Positions 41,289-49,984 of a stretch of DNA of 64,000 bases are shown here, piece after piece. The notes under the pieces were generated by a model, which saw only the letters and a program-made list of their open reading frames with translations, was not told the origin of the DNA and did not search any database. Source of the stretch: Sphingomonas parapaucimobilis NBRC 15100 (lineage in GTDB: Bacteria; Pseudomonadota; Alphaproteobacteria; Sphingomonadales; Sphingomonadaceae); the NCBI RefSeq assembly GCF_000787715.1, contig NZ_BBPI01000001.1:80380-144379 (forward strand), written 5' to 3'. The stretch's first letter is position 1. Each line of letters opens with the position of its first letter. The position numbers were made by a program, and so were the translations under genes.

Positions 41289-43117
41289 GTCCGGGCGATC
41301 GCCTCCGCCGCGATCATCCGCGCCTCGGTATCCAGACCGACCGAGCGCAGCGCCTCGACGATGCGATAGAGCGCCTGAGGCGGCACCCCGCGCCAATCGC
41401 CGGTCTGCATCCCGACTGCGCAGAGCAGGACGACCATGCCGGTCTGCTCGTCCGCCACGGCCTGATCCAGCGCCTCGGTCCAGGCGTTGCGCTGCCCGAC
41501 CCGCACGTCGAGCGCCTCGGCCCCCTTTTCGATATCGGCGCGCGACAGCCGCCCGAGCCCGGCCAGCCCGGCAAAGAACATACGCTGTTTCAAGGCGTCG
41601 GCGTTGTAACCTGTGACCTGATCGTAAGCCAGCTGGCCCTGACGGTCGGGATCGCTCAAGACGATCATCGCCCAGGCATCGCTGTCCTGCTTCACCGCCT
41701 CGCGCCAGCGCGCCGCGCTGCGATCCAGCCCAGCGGAAAGCATCGACGCGACCAGCCGGTCCGCCTCGCGCCCGTCGCTCATTACCGGCAGACGCGCGGC
41801 CGCGCGGGCGGTCAGGATCAGTCGGCCATAGGGCGTGGGCGTATTGTCGCCCCAGAGCGAGAGCATCGCCGACAGCCGCTGCCCTTCGTCCGCAGCGGCA
41901 TAGGCGTTGCGCAGGTCGTTGCCGATCGCGGTCTGCGCGCGGCTGGCCTGATCGTCATCCGTCAGGCCCGAATAGAAATCGACCAGCGCGGCGTTGGAAA
42001 TCACGCCCAGCGTCGCGGCCTGATCGATCACCCCGGCCCGCTCGGTCGCGGGTACGGACGCCGAGGTCGCCAGCCAGCCGCGCACCTGCGGCCCGACATA
42101 GGAGAGATAATCCGGCGGCACCGTCACACCCGTCGCGGTGGCGAGGCCGTAGCGCCAGACGGTCAGCCGGTCGGCGCCGCCCCAGTCGACGCTCACCGCC
42201 TTGCGCGCGGAGCCTGCGCCCATCAGCTTTTCGGCGAGCTTCAGGTCGAAATCCTCGACGCCCCCCTGGCGGCGCATCTGGCGAACCGTCGCGGTGGCGC
42301 GCGCGCCGTCCCCCGTCAGCGCCGCGCACCAGCCCTGGGCCAGCCGATAGCCGTTCAGTCCCGTCACCGCGCTGCCGCGATCGGCCAGCGGGCAAAGCCC
42401 CGCCGGGTCGCTGGCGGCGAGCAGCGCGTTCATCGCCACCTGATAGAGCTTGGGCGTGTAACTGGCCGGATCGACCGACTGGACGACGGCCCGCGCCACC
42501 TGCGCCTCGCCCATGCGCAGCAGCAGCCAAGCCCGTTCGGCAGCGAAGTCCGCGCCGTTCACGCCGCGCGGCGTCACCATATGGGTGGCCAGGGCACGGC
42601 GCAGCAGGATCGTGGTCCAGCGCGACGGCAAGGGCGCGGACAGCCGCCGCATCAATATCTCGGCGACCCGGCCATCCGCACCGGCAAAGATCGTCTGGTC
42701 CAGCGCGCCTTCACGCGGACCCGCAGGACCGACAACCGCCAGCGAGCGCCGGGCGGAGGCGGGCAGCTCATATTCGGCCACCGTCGCGGCATCCATCGTG
42801 GGTGTCGGCGACGGGGTCGGGGTCGGAACCGGGGTCGCCAGCGAATCCAGCAGGGCGCCCACCGCATCGGCAGGGGTCGGCGCGGGCGTCGGCGTGACGA
42901 CGGGCGTGGCACCGGGCGCCGAACCCATGGCCGGGCGAGGCGTCGACCGGGGGGGCGGCCGGGTGCTGGGCTGCGCGGCGGGCTGGCCGAAACCGGGGGG
43001 CAGCAGTGATTCGGGACGGTCCTGCGCCGCCGCGATCGCGGCGGCCCCGACCATCAGCAGGGCGATCGCCCTGGGCAGGTGGCGAAGAGCGCCCCCCCGC
43101 TTATTGCAGGTTGCCAA
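41285..43117 (-). CDS. Secreted proline-rich protein of unknown function
   Basis: A 610-residue protein. The chosen TTG start at 43117 gives a signal peptide (RGGALRHLPRAIALLMVGAAAIAAAQ), with AAGGCGG as ribosome site; the first ATG at 43055 would remove its basic head. Residues ~40-110 are a Pro/Thr/Ala low-complexity tract (PVPTPTPSPTPT type). The rest is helical and repetitive, TPR-like in composition but without a firm motif. The tail REALRSVGLDTEAR... is ordinary. It is sandwiched between the 44-residue membrane protein and xerD with overlaps, so the three may be one operon. Function unknown. Confidence 0.75.
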   Translation of the reverse strand: MATCNKRGGALRHLPRAIALLMVGAAAIAAAQDRPESLLPPGFGQPAAQPSTRPPPRSTPRPAMGSAPGATPVVTPTPAPTPADAVGALLDSLATPVPTPTPSPTPTMDAATVAEYELPASARRSLAVVGPAGPREGALDQTIFAGADGRVAEILMRRLSAPLPSRWTTILLRRALATHMVTPRGVNGADFAAERAWLLLRMGEAQVARAVVQSVDPASYTPKLYQVAMNALLAASDPAGLCPLADRGSAVTGLNGYRLAQGWCAALTGDGARATATVRQMRRQGGVEDFDLKLAEKLMGAGSARKAVSVDWGGADRLTVWRYGLATATGVTVPPDYLSYVGPQVRGWLATSASVPATERAGVIDQAATLGVISNAALVDFYSGLTDDDQASRAQTAIGNDLRNAYAAADEGQRLSAMLSLWGDNTPTPYGRLILTARAAARLPVMSDGREADRLVASMLSAGLDRSAARWREAVKQDSDAWAMIVLSDPDRQGQLAYDQVTGYNADALKQRMFFAGLAGLGRLSRADIEKGAEALDVRVGQRNAWTEALDQAVADEQTGMVVLLCAVGMQTGDWRGVPPQALYRIVEALRSVGLDTEARMIAAEAIART

Positions 43118-43235
43118 GCGAGACCGCCTTTTCGACCTGGGTGGTCGGCCGTTCGGTCGCCCGGCCCGAGAGCAGGAACAGCCCGCCGACGACGATGACG
43201 AGGAGGACGATGAGCGAAACGACCATACGGGACAT
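43101..43235 (-). CDS. Small single-span membrane protein
   Basis: A 44-residue protein starting MSRMVVSLIVLLVIVVGGLFLL, one hydrophobic helix, followed by a charged, polar tail (SGRATERPTTQVEKAV). Its 3' end overlaps the start of the proline-rich secreted protein by 17 bases, which supports translational coupling. No known family; such short proteins are easily missed. Confidence 0.6.
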   Translation of the reverse strand: MSRMVVSLIVLLVIVVGGLFLLSGRATERPTTQVEKAVSLGNLQ

Positions 43236-43316
43236 GAAACGCAAAACCTTATAATGGACCCGTGAAAGCCCGGCCGGTGTTGCCGGGCGCGCGCCCGCTG
43301 TATAGCGCAGAGCGCA

Positions 43317-43859
43317 ATGTTGCAAAGCCACAACCCTGTAGATGCAAGCTGGAACGGGTCGCCCATCGTGCTCGTCGGTCTGATGGGCGTGGGCAAGTCG
43401 ACCGTGGGCCGCCGTCTGGCGAATCGGTTGCGCGTGCCCTTCGTCGATGCCGACACCGCGATCGAGCAAGCCGCCGGCATGAGCATCCCCGAAATCTTCG
43501 AGCATTACGGCGAACCCTATTTCCGCGACGGCGAGCGCCGCGTGATCGCGCGGCTGGTCGATGGCCGTCCCAAGGTGATCGCGACCGGCGGCGGCGCGTT
43601 CATCAATGACGAGACGCGCGCGCTGATCCTGGAACAGGCGACCGCCATCTGGCTGAACGCCAGCCCCGAAGTCCTGGCCGAACGGGTCAAGCGGCGCGAC
43701 ACGCGGCCGCTGCTGCGCGGCAAGGACCCGCTGAAGGTGCTGCGCGAGCTGTCGGCGGTCCGCAATCCGATCTATTCGCTGGCCCCCATCCATGTCTCCA
43801 GCAAGCGGGGGCCGCACGAGGCCACCGTCAACGCCATCCTGAAAGCCATCGGACGATGA
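43317..43859 (+). CDS. aroK: Shikimate kinase
   Basis: Phosphorylates shikimate with ATP in the chorismate pathway. The 180-residue protein has Walker A LVGLMGVGKSTVG, DADTAIE (shikimate/metal), the YGEPYFRDGERR lid region, GGGAF and RPLL. It overlaps aroB by four bases (ATGA), the classical aroK-aroB pair. Start ATG at 43317. Confidence 0.95.
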   Translation: MLQSHNPVDASWNGSPIVLVGLMGVGKSTVGRRLANRLRVPFVDADTAIEQAAGMSIPEIFEHYGEPYFRDGERRVIARLVDGRPKVIATGGGAFINDETRALILEQATAIWLNASPEVLAERVKRRDTRPLLRGKDPLKVLRELSAVRNPIYSLAPIHVSSKRGPHEATVNAILKAIGR

Positions 43860-44956
43860 AGACCGTCACCGTGTCGCTGGGCGACCGCAGCTATCCCATC
43901 CATATCGAGGCCGGGCTGCTGCCCCGCGCCGCCGAGCATCTTGCGTCCCTGTCGCGCGGGCGTCGCATGGCGATCGTGACGGACGAGAATGTCCGGCCGC
44001 ATCTGGCGGTGCTTCAGGCGTCGCTGGAGGCTGCGGGGGTCGCGAGCGAGGCCATCATCCTGCCGCCGGGCGAAAAGACCAAGAGCTGGGCGATGCTAAG
44101 CCAGGTCTGCGACCGGCTGCTCGAACTCGGCATCGAGCGGTCGGATCATGTCATCGCGCTGGGCGGCGGGGTGATCGGCGATCTGGTCGGTTTCGCCTGT
44201 TCGATCGTCAAACGCGGCTGCCGCTTCGTGCAGATCCCGACGACGCTGTTGTCGCAGGTCGATTCGTCGGTCGGCGGCAAGACCGCGATCAACACCTCGG
44301 CGGGCAAGAACCTGATCGGCGCCTTCCACCAGCCCGCCATGGTGCTGATCGACCCGGACGTGCTCGACACCCTGCCCGCGCGCCAGGTGCGGGCGGGCTA
44401 TGCCGAGGTCGTCAAATATGGCCTGATCGACGACTTCGCCTTTTTCGAATGGTGCGAGGCGAACGCGCCTGCATTGCTGGCGGGGGATGCCGATGCGCGG
44501 GTGTACGCCATCGCCCATTCGGTCGCGGCGAAGGCGCGGATCGTGGCGGCGGACGAGCATGAGACCAACGGCATCCGCGCGCTCCTGAACCTTGGCCATA
44601 CCTTCGGCCATGCGCTGGAGGCGGAGGCGGGATTCTCCGACCGCCTGCTCCACGGCGAGGGTGTAGCGGCGGGCTGTGCGCTCGCCTTCCGCTATTCGGC
44701 ACGCCAGGGCCTTTGCGAGCGGCAGGACGCCGAGCGGGTCGCGGCGCATCTCCGCGCGATCGGCCTGCCCGATGGCTTGGCGGCCGCCGGGATCGATGCT
44801 CCCTCCGCGACGTTGGTCGAGCATATGAAGCACGATAAGAAAATGGCGGCGGGCACCCTGCCCTTCCTGCTCGCGCGCGGGATCGGGCAGACCTATCTCG
44901 ACAAGACGGTCGACCTGGCCGACATCGCCGCCTTCCTCGATACCGAGCCGCGCTGA
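43856..44956 (+). CDS. aroB: 3-Dehydroquinate synthase
   Basis: Converts DAHP to 3-dehydroquinate, second step of the chorismate pathway; uses NAD and a divalent metal. 366 residues. Diagnostic stretches: [47 protein letters not shown], then [17 protein letters not shown] and HGEGVAAG with the metal-binding histidines. Downstream the DUF2256 gene overlaps its stop by one base (TGATG). Confidence 0.96.
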   Translation: MKTVTVSLGDRSYPIHIEAGLLPRAAEHLASLSRGRRMAIVTDENVRPHLAVLQASLEAAGVASEAIILPPGEKTKSWAMLSQVCDRLLELGIERSDHVIALGGGVIGDLVGFACSIVKRGCRFVQIPTTLLSQVDSSVGGKTAINTSAGKNLIGAFHQPAMVLIDPDVLDTLPARQVRAGYAEVVKYGLIDDFAFFEWCEANAPALLAGDADARVYAIAHSVAAKARIVAADEHETNGIRALLNLGHTFGHALEAEAGFSDRLLHGEGVAAGCALAFRYSARQGLCERQDAERVAAHLRAIGLPDGLAAAGIDAPSATLVEHMKHDKKMAAGTLPFLLARGIGQTYLDKTVDLADIAAFLDTEPR

Positions 44957-45096
44957 TGCCCAACGGCGTCGCCAAGGCAAACCTGCCGAGCAAGACCTGC
45001 CCGGCCTGCGGACGCCCCTTCACCTGGCGCAAGAAATGGGCGCGGGATTGGGATCAGGTGGTTTATTGCTCGGACGCGTGTCGGCGGAAGCGGTAG
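44956..45096 (+). CDS. DUF2256 small zinc-ribbon-like protein
   Basis: A 46-residue protein: [19 protein letters not shown]... with two CxxC-like pairs (CPACG and CSDAC), basic and aromatic ([14 protein letters not shown]). The pattern is DUF2256, widely found near cryptochrome/photolyase genes, as here where phrB follows convergently. Function unknown; metal binding and nucleic-acid contact are inferred from sequence. Its start overlaps aroB (TGATG). Confidence 0.85.
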   Translation: MPNGVAKANLPSKTCPACGRPFTWRKKWARDWDQVVYCSDACRRKR

Positions 45097-45103
45097 GGAT
45101 TCC

Positions 45104-45192
45104 CGTGGCCTTCGACTTCGCTCAGGCTGAACGGAGCGGGGGAGCCTCGCTTATACAACCTCCGTTCAGCCTGAGCGAAGTCGAAGGCCACG
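45104..45192. repeat. Inverted intergenic repeat, copy 3 (DUF2256/phrB gap)
   Basis: Arms 45104-45136 and 45160-45192 are perfect 33-base reverse complements with a 23-base spacer. They contain the same GGCCTTCGACTTCGCTCAGG core as copies 1, 2 and 4. Tail-to-tail position between convergent genes. Confidence 0.92.
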
Positions 45193-45199
45193 CTCTCCC

Positions 45200-46567
45200 C
45201 TATCCCCGCATCCGTCTAGCCGCCGCCAAGGCCCGCTCCCGCCCCTCGCGGTGGCCGATGATCTTGGCTGGATAATCCTTCGGCCGACAACCAGCCTCGT
45301 CCGGGTCATGGATGGCGGCGTCGCCAACGCCCTTCAATTCCGGCACCCATTGCCGGATATAGTCCGCCGCATCGAACTTCTCCGACTGGCTGAGCGGCGC
45401 CATGATCCGGCCGAACATGTTCGAGTCGATCCCCGTGCCCGCGACCCATTGCCAGTTGACGGCATTGTTCCCGTAATCGGCATCGACCAGACAATCCCAG
45501 AACCAGCGCTCCCCCTCGCGCCAGTCGATCAGCAGATGCTTGATGAGGAAGGAGGCGGTGATCATCCTCACCCGATTGTGCATCCAGCCCGTCGTCCAGA
45601 GCTGCCGCATCCCGGCATCCACGATCGGATAGCCGGTACGTCCCGTCTGCCACGCCTTCAGGTCCTTGGCGGCCTCTGCGCCACCGCGCCACGGCATCCT
45701 GTCGAAGGCATCGCGCCCGTTGTGGTCGGCATAATCGGGCATTGCCATGACCACACCATCGGTGAAGTCCCGCCACGCCAGTTCTTTCCGAAACGTCTCG
45801 GTATCGCCCCGCCGGGCGAGCGAGTGCCATACCGCACGTACCGAGACCTCACCGAAATGCAGGTGCGGCGACAGGCGCGAGCTGCCCTCTTCGGACGGCA
45901 TGTTGCGCGCGGTGTCATAGGCGACCGCCTTTTCCCCGAAATCCGCCATCCGCTCGCGCGCCGTCGCCTCGCCCGGTATCCAGTCCTCGTCGAAACCGGT
46001 CGACCAGTCCGGCTTGGTCGGCAGCAGCGTCCAGTCGGCCAGTTTCTCGCTTGTCGGCCAATGGCGTGGCGCGTCCAGCGTCTCGGGGCGATCGAGCGGG
46101 TGCTCGGGCGGCAGATGGCCCTGCAACCCCTTCCAGAAGGCCGAGTAGATCCGGAACGGCTTGCCGCTGCCCGTCGTGACCAGCTCCGGCCGTGCCAGAT
46201 GATTGCCGTCATACAGGGTCAGGCAATCGTCCAGCGTCTCTTCGGCCTTGCGCCACCAGGGTTCGTAATGACGTATGGCATGGACCTCGGTCGCGCCCGT
46301 CTCTTCCATCAAGGCGCGCAAGGTCTGGACGGCTTCGCCCCGTCGCAGGATCAGGCGGCTGCCCCGTTCTTTGAGATCCTTCGCGAGCGACGTCAGGCTG
46401 TGATGCAGCCACCAGCGCTGCGCCGCGCCCATCCGCCAGTCGCCCGGCGTTTCGTCGTCGAGGATATAGACCGGGATGACCGGCCCCGCATCCGCCGCCG
46501 CGAAGAGAGCCGATTGGTCGTGAAGGCGAAGATCCTGGCGGAACCAGACGATGTGCGGGGATGTCAT
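45200..46567 (-). CDS. phrB: Deoxyribodipyrimidine photolyase
   Basis: A light-driven DNA repair enzyme that splits cyclobutane pyrimidine dimers. 455 residues starting MTSPHIVWFRQDLRLHDQSAL. The N-terminal alpha/beta domain binds the antenna chromophore; the helical FAD domain shows SRLSPHLHFGEVS, WRDFTDGVV, TGYPIVDAGMRQLWTTGWMHNRVRM and WVAGTGIDSN, the flavin and DNA-binding signature of class I photolyases. Its ATG overlaps the upstream deacetylase-like stop by four bases. Convergent with DUF2256 across repeat copy 3. Confidence 0.95.
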   Translation of the reverse strand: MTSPHIVWFRQDLRLHDQSALFAAADAGPVIPVYILDDETPGDWRMGAAQRWWLHHSLTSLAKDLKERGSRLILRRGEAVQTLRALMEETGATEVHAIRHYEPWWRKAEETLDDCLTLYDGNHLARPELVTTGSGKPFRIYSAFWKGLQGHLPPEHPLDRPETLDAPRHWPTSEKLADWTLLPTKPDWSTGFDEDWIPGEATARERMADFGEKAVAYDTARNMPSEEGSSRLSPHLHFGEVSVRAVWHSLARRGDTETFRKELAWRDFTDGVVMAMPDYADHNGRDAFDRMPWRGGAEAAKDLKAWQTGRTGYPIVDAGMRQLWTTGWMHNRVRMITASFLIKHLLIDWREGERWFWDCLVDADYGNNAVNWQWVAGTGIDSNMFGRIMAPLSQSEKFDAADYIRQWVPELKGVGDAAIHDPDEAGCRPKDYPAKIIGHREGRERALAAARRMRG

Positions 46568-47499
46568 CCACGCGCTACGTTTCGATCCCGCTCCGGTTCC
46601 CATGCGCGCATGCGATGGCCTAGCGTCAGGATCGCCGCGACATGGCGCTCCGCAATCGCCATGACATCGTCACCATAGCCGCCGCCCACGGTGCTGGCGA
46701 CGGGAAGCCCGCGGGCGAGCGCCAGATCGGCGATCAGCGTGTCGCGGGCGATCAGCCCTTCGTGTGTCACCGCCAGGCGCCCCAGCCGATCCTCGACGAA
46801 CGGATCGACCCCGGCCTGGTAAAGGATGATGTCCGGCCGATGCTCGTCGAGAAACGGCACAAGCGTCGCCTGGAGTTGCGTAAGATAACCGTCATCATCC
46901 ACGCCGTCGGGCAAGCCGACGTCCAGCGTCGAGCGCGCTTTCCGTGCCGGGAAATTCTTTTCCGCATGGATCGAATAGGTGACGATATCCGGCCGACCGG
47001 CGGTCAGCGCGGCGGTGCCGTCGCCCTGATGCACGTCGCAATCGACGATCGCCACCCGCCCCACGACGCCCTGCTCGACCAGCCGCACCGCCGCCACCGC
47101 CAGATCGTTGAACACGCAATAGCCCGCCCCCGTATTGGCCAGCGCATGATGGCTGCCCCCGGCGGTATTGGCGGCAAAGCCATGTTGCAGCGCCAGCAGC
47201 GCGGCGGTCCACGTTCCCCCCGGCACAGCCCGCGCCCGATGCGCGACCTGCTGCGTGATCGGAAAGCCGATCCGCCTCGTCTTGTCGGGCGGCACGCGCG
47301 CCTCCAGCACCTCCGCGACATAATCGGGGTCGTGTACCGCCTCCAGCCAGACGGGCAGGATCAGTTCGGGTTCGGTCCAGGCCACCGCATCGCCCTTTGC
47401 CCGCAGCAGATCGCGGATCGCCCCGTTCTTGCCCCAGCGATAGGTGGAACGCGCCGGTGCCTCGGTGACATAGGCGGGATGATGGACGACATGGATCAT
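46564..47499 (-). CDS. Class II histone deacetylase-like metallohydrolase
   Basis: A 311-residue acetyl-/polyamine deacetylase family protein starting MIHVVHHPAYV. The zinc-binding and catalytic stretches are complete: GGSHHALANTGAGYCVFND (His pair) and VDCDVHQGDG (Asp/His ligands), with YQAGVDPFVEDRLG at the end. Bacterial members act on acetylated small molecules or proteins; the substrate is not readable. It overlaps phrB by four bases, an arrangement that suggests co-expression with the photolyase. Confidence 0.9.
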   Translation of the reverse strand: MIHVVHHPAYVTEAPARSTYRWGKNGAIRDLLRAKGDAVAWTEPELILPVWLEAVHDPDYVAEVLEARVPPDKTRRIGFPITQQVAHRARAVPGGTWTAALLALQHGFAANTAGGSHHALANTGAGYCVFNDLAVAAVRLVEQGVVGRVAIVDCDVHQGDGTAALTAGRPDIVTYSIHAEKNFPARKARSTLDVGLPDGVDDDGYLTQLQATLVPFLDEHRPDIILYQAGVDPFVEDRLGRLAVTHEGLIARDTLIADLALARGLPVASTVGGGYGDDVMAIAERHVAAILTLGHRMRAWEPERDRNVARG

Positions 47500-47518
47500 C
47501 GTCCCTAGGTAGGAAGCC

Positions 47519-48493
47519 ATGACCCGCGATAGGAGGGCCACGGCCCCGCTGCCCGAACTGCGTGCCGATGTGGCGCGATTCCTCGGCTATTATAACCGCC
47601 TCCCCGGCCCGCCTCAGCAGGAGCTGGGTCCCCAGGCGGCCCGCCAGATGATGCGCGCCGCGCGCGACCTGACCGATCCGCCGGTCGGGCCGCTGGGGCT
47701 AGACGAGGCGTTCACGATCGAGGGTACGGCGGGGCCGATCCCCGTGCGGCGCTTCGATCCGCGCGAACGGCGCGAGCCGGGTCCGGTGGTGCTGTTCTTC
47801 CATGGCGGCGGCTTCGTGATCGGCGACATCGACACGCACGCGCCGCTCGCCGCCGAGATGGCAAGGGCGCTCGACCTGCCCGTCCTATCGGTCGGCTATC
47901 GCCTGGCCCCCGAGCATCCCTGGCCCGCCGCGCCCGACGATTGCGAGGCGGCCGCACGCTGGCTGGCCGAGCAGCCGGGGACGACCGGGCTGATCGTGGC
48001 GGGCGACAGTGCAGGCGGCACGCTCGCCACCGTCACCGCCATGAGCCTGCGCGACCGGCCCGCCGCCGCGCCGGTCCTCGCTCAAGGACTGCTCTATCCC
48101 GCCCCCGACATGGCCCGTGCGCACCCGTCGCTCCGCGACTTTGCCGAGGGGCATCTCCTGACCCGGGCGATGCTGGACTGGTTCGTCGCCTGCTACGCCG
48201 CGGATCTGGGCGATGTGCGCGCCGCCCCGATGCGGGGCGAGCTGGCCGATATGCCGCCCGCCGTCATCATGACCGCCCAGTGCGACCCGATCCGCGACCA
48301 GGGCCGCGCCTATGCCGCCGCGCTGGCCAAGGCCGGCGTGGCCGTGACCTTTCGCGAGGCACGCGGCACGATCCATGGCTTTGCGACGCTGCGCAAGGCG
48401 ATCCCCTCCGGCGTGGGCGATCTCACCGCTTTCCTGCTTGCGTTGAGGGCCGTGATCGTCGAGGCGGAGGGCATCCGCCCGATGGGACAATGA
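47519..48493 (+). CDS. Alpha/beta-hydrolase, HSL-type esterase
   Basis: A 324-residue carboxylesterase of the hormone-sensitive-lipase family. Oxyanion-hole motif FFHGGGFVIG, nucleophile motif AGDSAGG with catalytic Ser, Asp in QCDPIRDQG and His in GTIHGF. No signal peptide, so it acts inside the cell on short-chain esters. It starts 20 bases from the divergent deacetylase gene. The rppH gene overlaps its stop by four bases. Confidence 0.92.
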   Translation: MTRDRRATAPLPELRADVARFLGYYNRLPGPPQQELGPQAARQMMRAARDLTDPPVGPLGLDEAFTIEGTAGPIPVRRFDPRERREPGPVVLFFHGGGFVIGDIDTHAPLAAEMARALDLPVLSVGYRLAPEHPWPAAPDDCEAAARWLAEQPGTTGLIVAGDSAGGTLATVTAMSLRDRPAAAPVLAQGLLYPAPDMARAHPSLRDFAEGHLLTRAMLDWFVACYAADLGDVRAAPMRGELADMPPAVIMTAQCDPIRDQGRAYAAALAKAGVAVTFREARGTIHGFATLRKAIPSGVGDLTAFLLALRAVIVEAEGIRPMGQ

Positions 48494-49011
48494 TGATGAC
48501 CGACCTTCCCTATCGCCCCTGCGCGGGCGTCATCCTGATGAACCGCGACGGCCGCGTCTTTGTCGGCCAGCGGATCGATTCGACCCTGGAGGCGTGGCAG
48601 CTTCCCCAAGGCGGCATCGACCCCGGCGAAGAGGCCGATGCGGCGGGGCTTCGCGAATTGTTCGAGGAAACCGGCGTCACCGCCGACAAGGTCGAACTGA
48701 TCGCGCGCGCACCGCGTGAGCTGACCTATGACCTGCCCGAGGACCTGATCGGCAAGGTGTGGAAGGGCAAGTGGCGCGGCCAGCGGCAGAGCTGGTTCCT
48801 CTATCGCTTCCTGGGCGAGGACAGCGACGTCCGCATCGATACCGAACATCCCGAATTCCGCGCTTGGCGCTGGGCCGAGCCGGAGACGCTGCCCGCCATG
48901 ATCGTGCCGTTCAAAAAGGCGCTGTACGAGGAACTGCTGGTCGTCTTCGCCGACCATTTCGCCGTGACGCATGCGGATAACGCGGTTTCGGTCGACGCGG
49001 CGAAGCGCTAA
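48490..49011 (+). CDS. rppH: RNA pyrophosphohydrolase (NUDIX)
   Basis: Removes pyrophosphate from the 5' end of triphosphorylated RNA and so primes mRNA decay. 173 residues; Nudix box GGIDPGEEADAAGLRELFEETGV, preceded by AWQLPQGGIDPG and followed by KWRGQRQSWFLYRF, which is the RppH-specific region. Start at one of three ATGs in a row (48490, 48493, 48496); I used the first, which overlaps the esterase stop. Downstream is the DUF481 gene, 12 bases away. Confidence 0.93.
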   Translation: MMMTDLPYRPCAGVILMNRDGRVFVGQRIDSTLEAWQLPQGGIDPGEEADAAGLRELFEETGVTADKVELIARAPRELTYDLPEDLIGKVWKGKWRGQRQSWFLYRFLGEDSDVRIDTEHPEFRAWRWAEPETLPAMIVPFKKALYEELLVVFADHFAVTHADNAVSVDAAKR

Positions 49012-49022
49012 GGCACCGGACC

Positions 49023-49934
49023 ATGAAGATGCGGCTGTTCCTGATCCCGATGGCGCTCGGCCTGCTCGCCAATGCCGATCCCAAGGACCCGGACCCGGCG
49101 CTGATCCCGCCCCAGATCCGTTCGATGCTGGAGGCCGCGATCGCCAGCGGCAACGAGAACGACATCACCACCGTCGTCCGCTATGCCCGCAACGCCGTGC
49201 CCGAGGCCGCCGACGCGATCGATGCGATGGCCGATGTCTGGCGCGACGAGAAGACCGCCAGCCGCAGTCGCACGCTGCGCGAGGCGACCTTTTTCGACCT
49301 GTGGCACGGCCGGGTCGAGCTGGGCGGCTTTGCGACGACGGGCAACAGCCAGAATATCGGCCTAACGGGCATTGTCGACCTGACCCGCGAGGGGCTGCAA
49401 TGGCGGCACAAGGTCCATCTCCAGGGCGATTATCAGGAGAGCGCGAACATCGTCAGCCGCGAACATTATGTCGCCTCCTACGAGCCCAACTACAAACTCA
49501 ACGCCAACAACTATGTCTATGGCGCGGCGCAATATGAAAGCGACCGCTTCCTGGGCTATTTCAACCGTTTCTCTGCATCCGGCGGTGCGGGTTACAGCGC
49601 GATCCGCAAGCCGCGCATGACGTTGGACGTCGAACTCGGCCCTGCCTTCCGGCATACCGAGTTCACCGACGGGCGGATCGAAAGCGCGCTGGCCGCGCGT
49701 GGCAATCTGAATTTCGTGTGGAAACTGACCCCGGCCGTGTCGTTCAACCAGAACGCCTCCGCCTATGTGCAGAAGTTCAACAGCACGGTCAGCACCAATT
49801 CGGCGCTGAACGCCAAGCTGTTCGGTCCGCTGTCCGCCGCGCTGTCCTACAATGTCCAATATGAAAGCGAACCGCCGCTCGGCCGCCGGACGACCGACAC
49901 GATCACCCGCGCCTCGGTGGTGTACAGCTTCTAA
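49023..49934 (+). CDS. DUF481 outer-membrane beta-barrel protein
   Basis: A 303-residue exported protein (signal MKMRLFLIPMALGLLANA). The N-terminal soluble part is charged and helical; the rest (from about residue 95) is a series of amphipathic beta strands ending in a C-terminal Phe (VVYSF), the mark of outer-membrane barrels. Fragments GFATTGNSQN and YKLNANNYVYGAAQYESDRF match the DUF481 (YdiY-like) family. Function unknown. Lies 12 bases after rppH in the same direction. Confidence 0.88.
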   Translation: MKMRLFLIPMALGLLANADPKDPDPALIPPQIRSMLEAAIASGNENDITTVVRYARNAVPEAADAIDAMADVWRDEKTASRSRTLREATFFDLWHGRVELGGFATTGNSQNIGLTGIVDLTREGLQWRHKVHLQGDYQESANIVSREHYVASYEPNYKLNANNYVYGAAQYESDRFLGYFNRFSASGGAGYSAIRKPRMTLDVELGPAFRHTEFTDGRIESALAARGNLNFVWKLTPAVSFNQNASAYVQKFNSTVSTNSALNAKLFGPLSAALSYNVQYESEPPLGRRTTDTITRASVVYSF

Positions 49935-49984
49935 TTTCGGCGGCGGGGTTCACCTTTGCTGCGTCCATGGCCTAGGTTGGGGCC

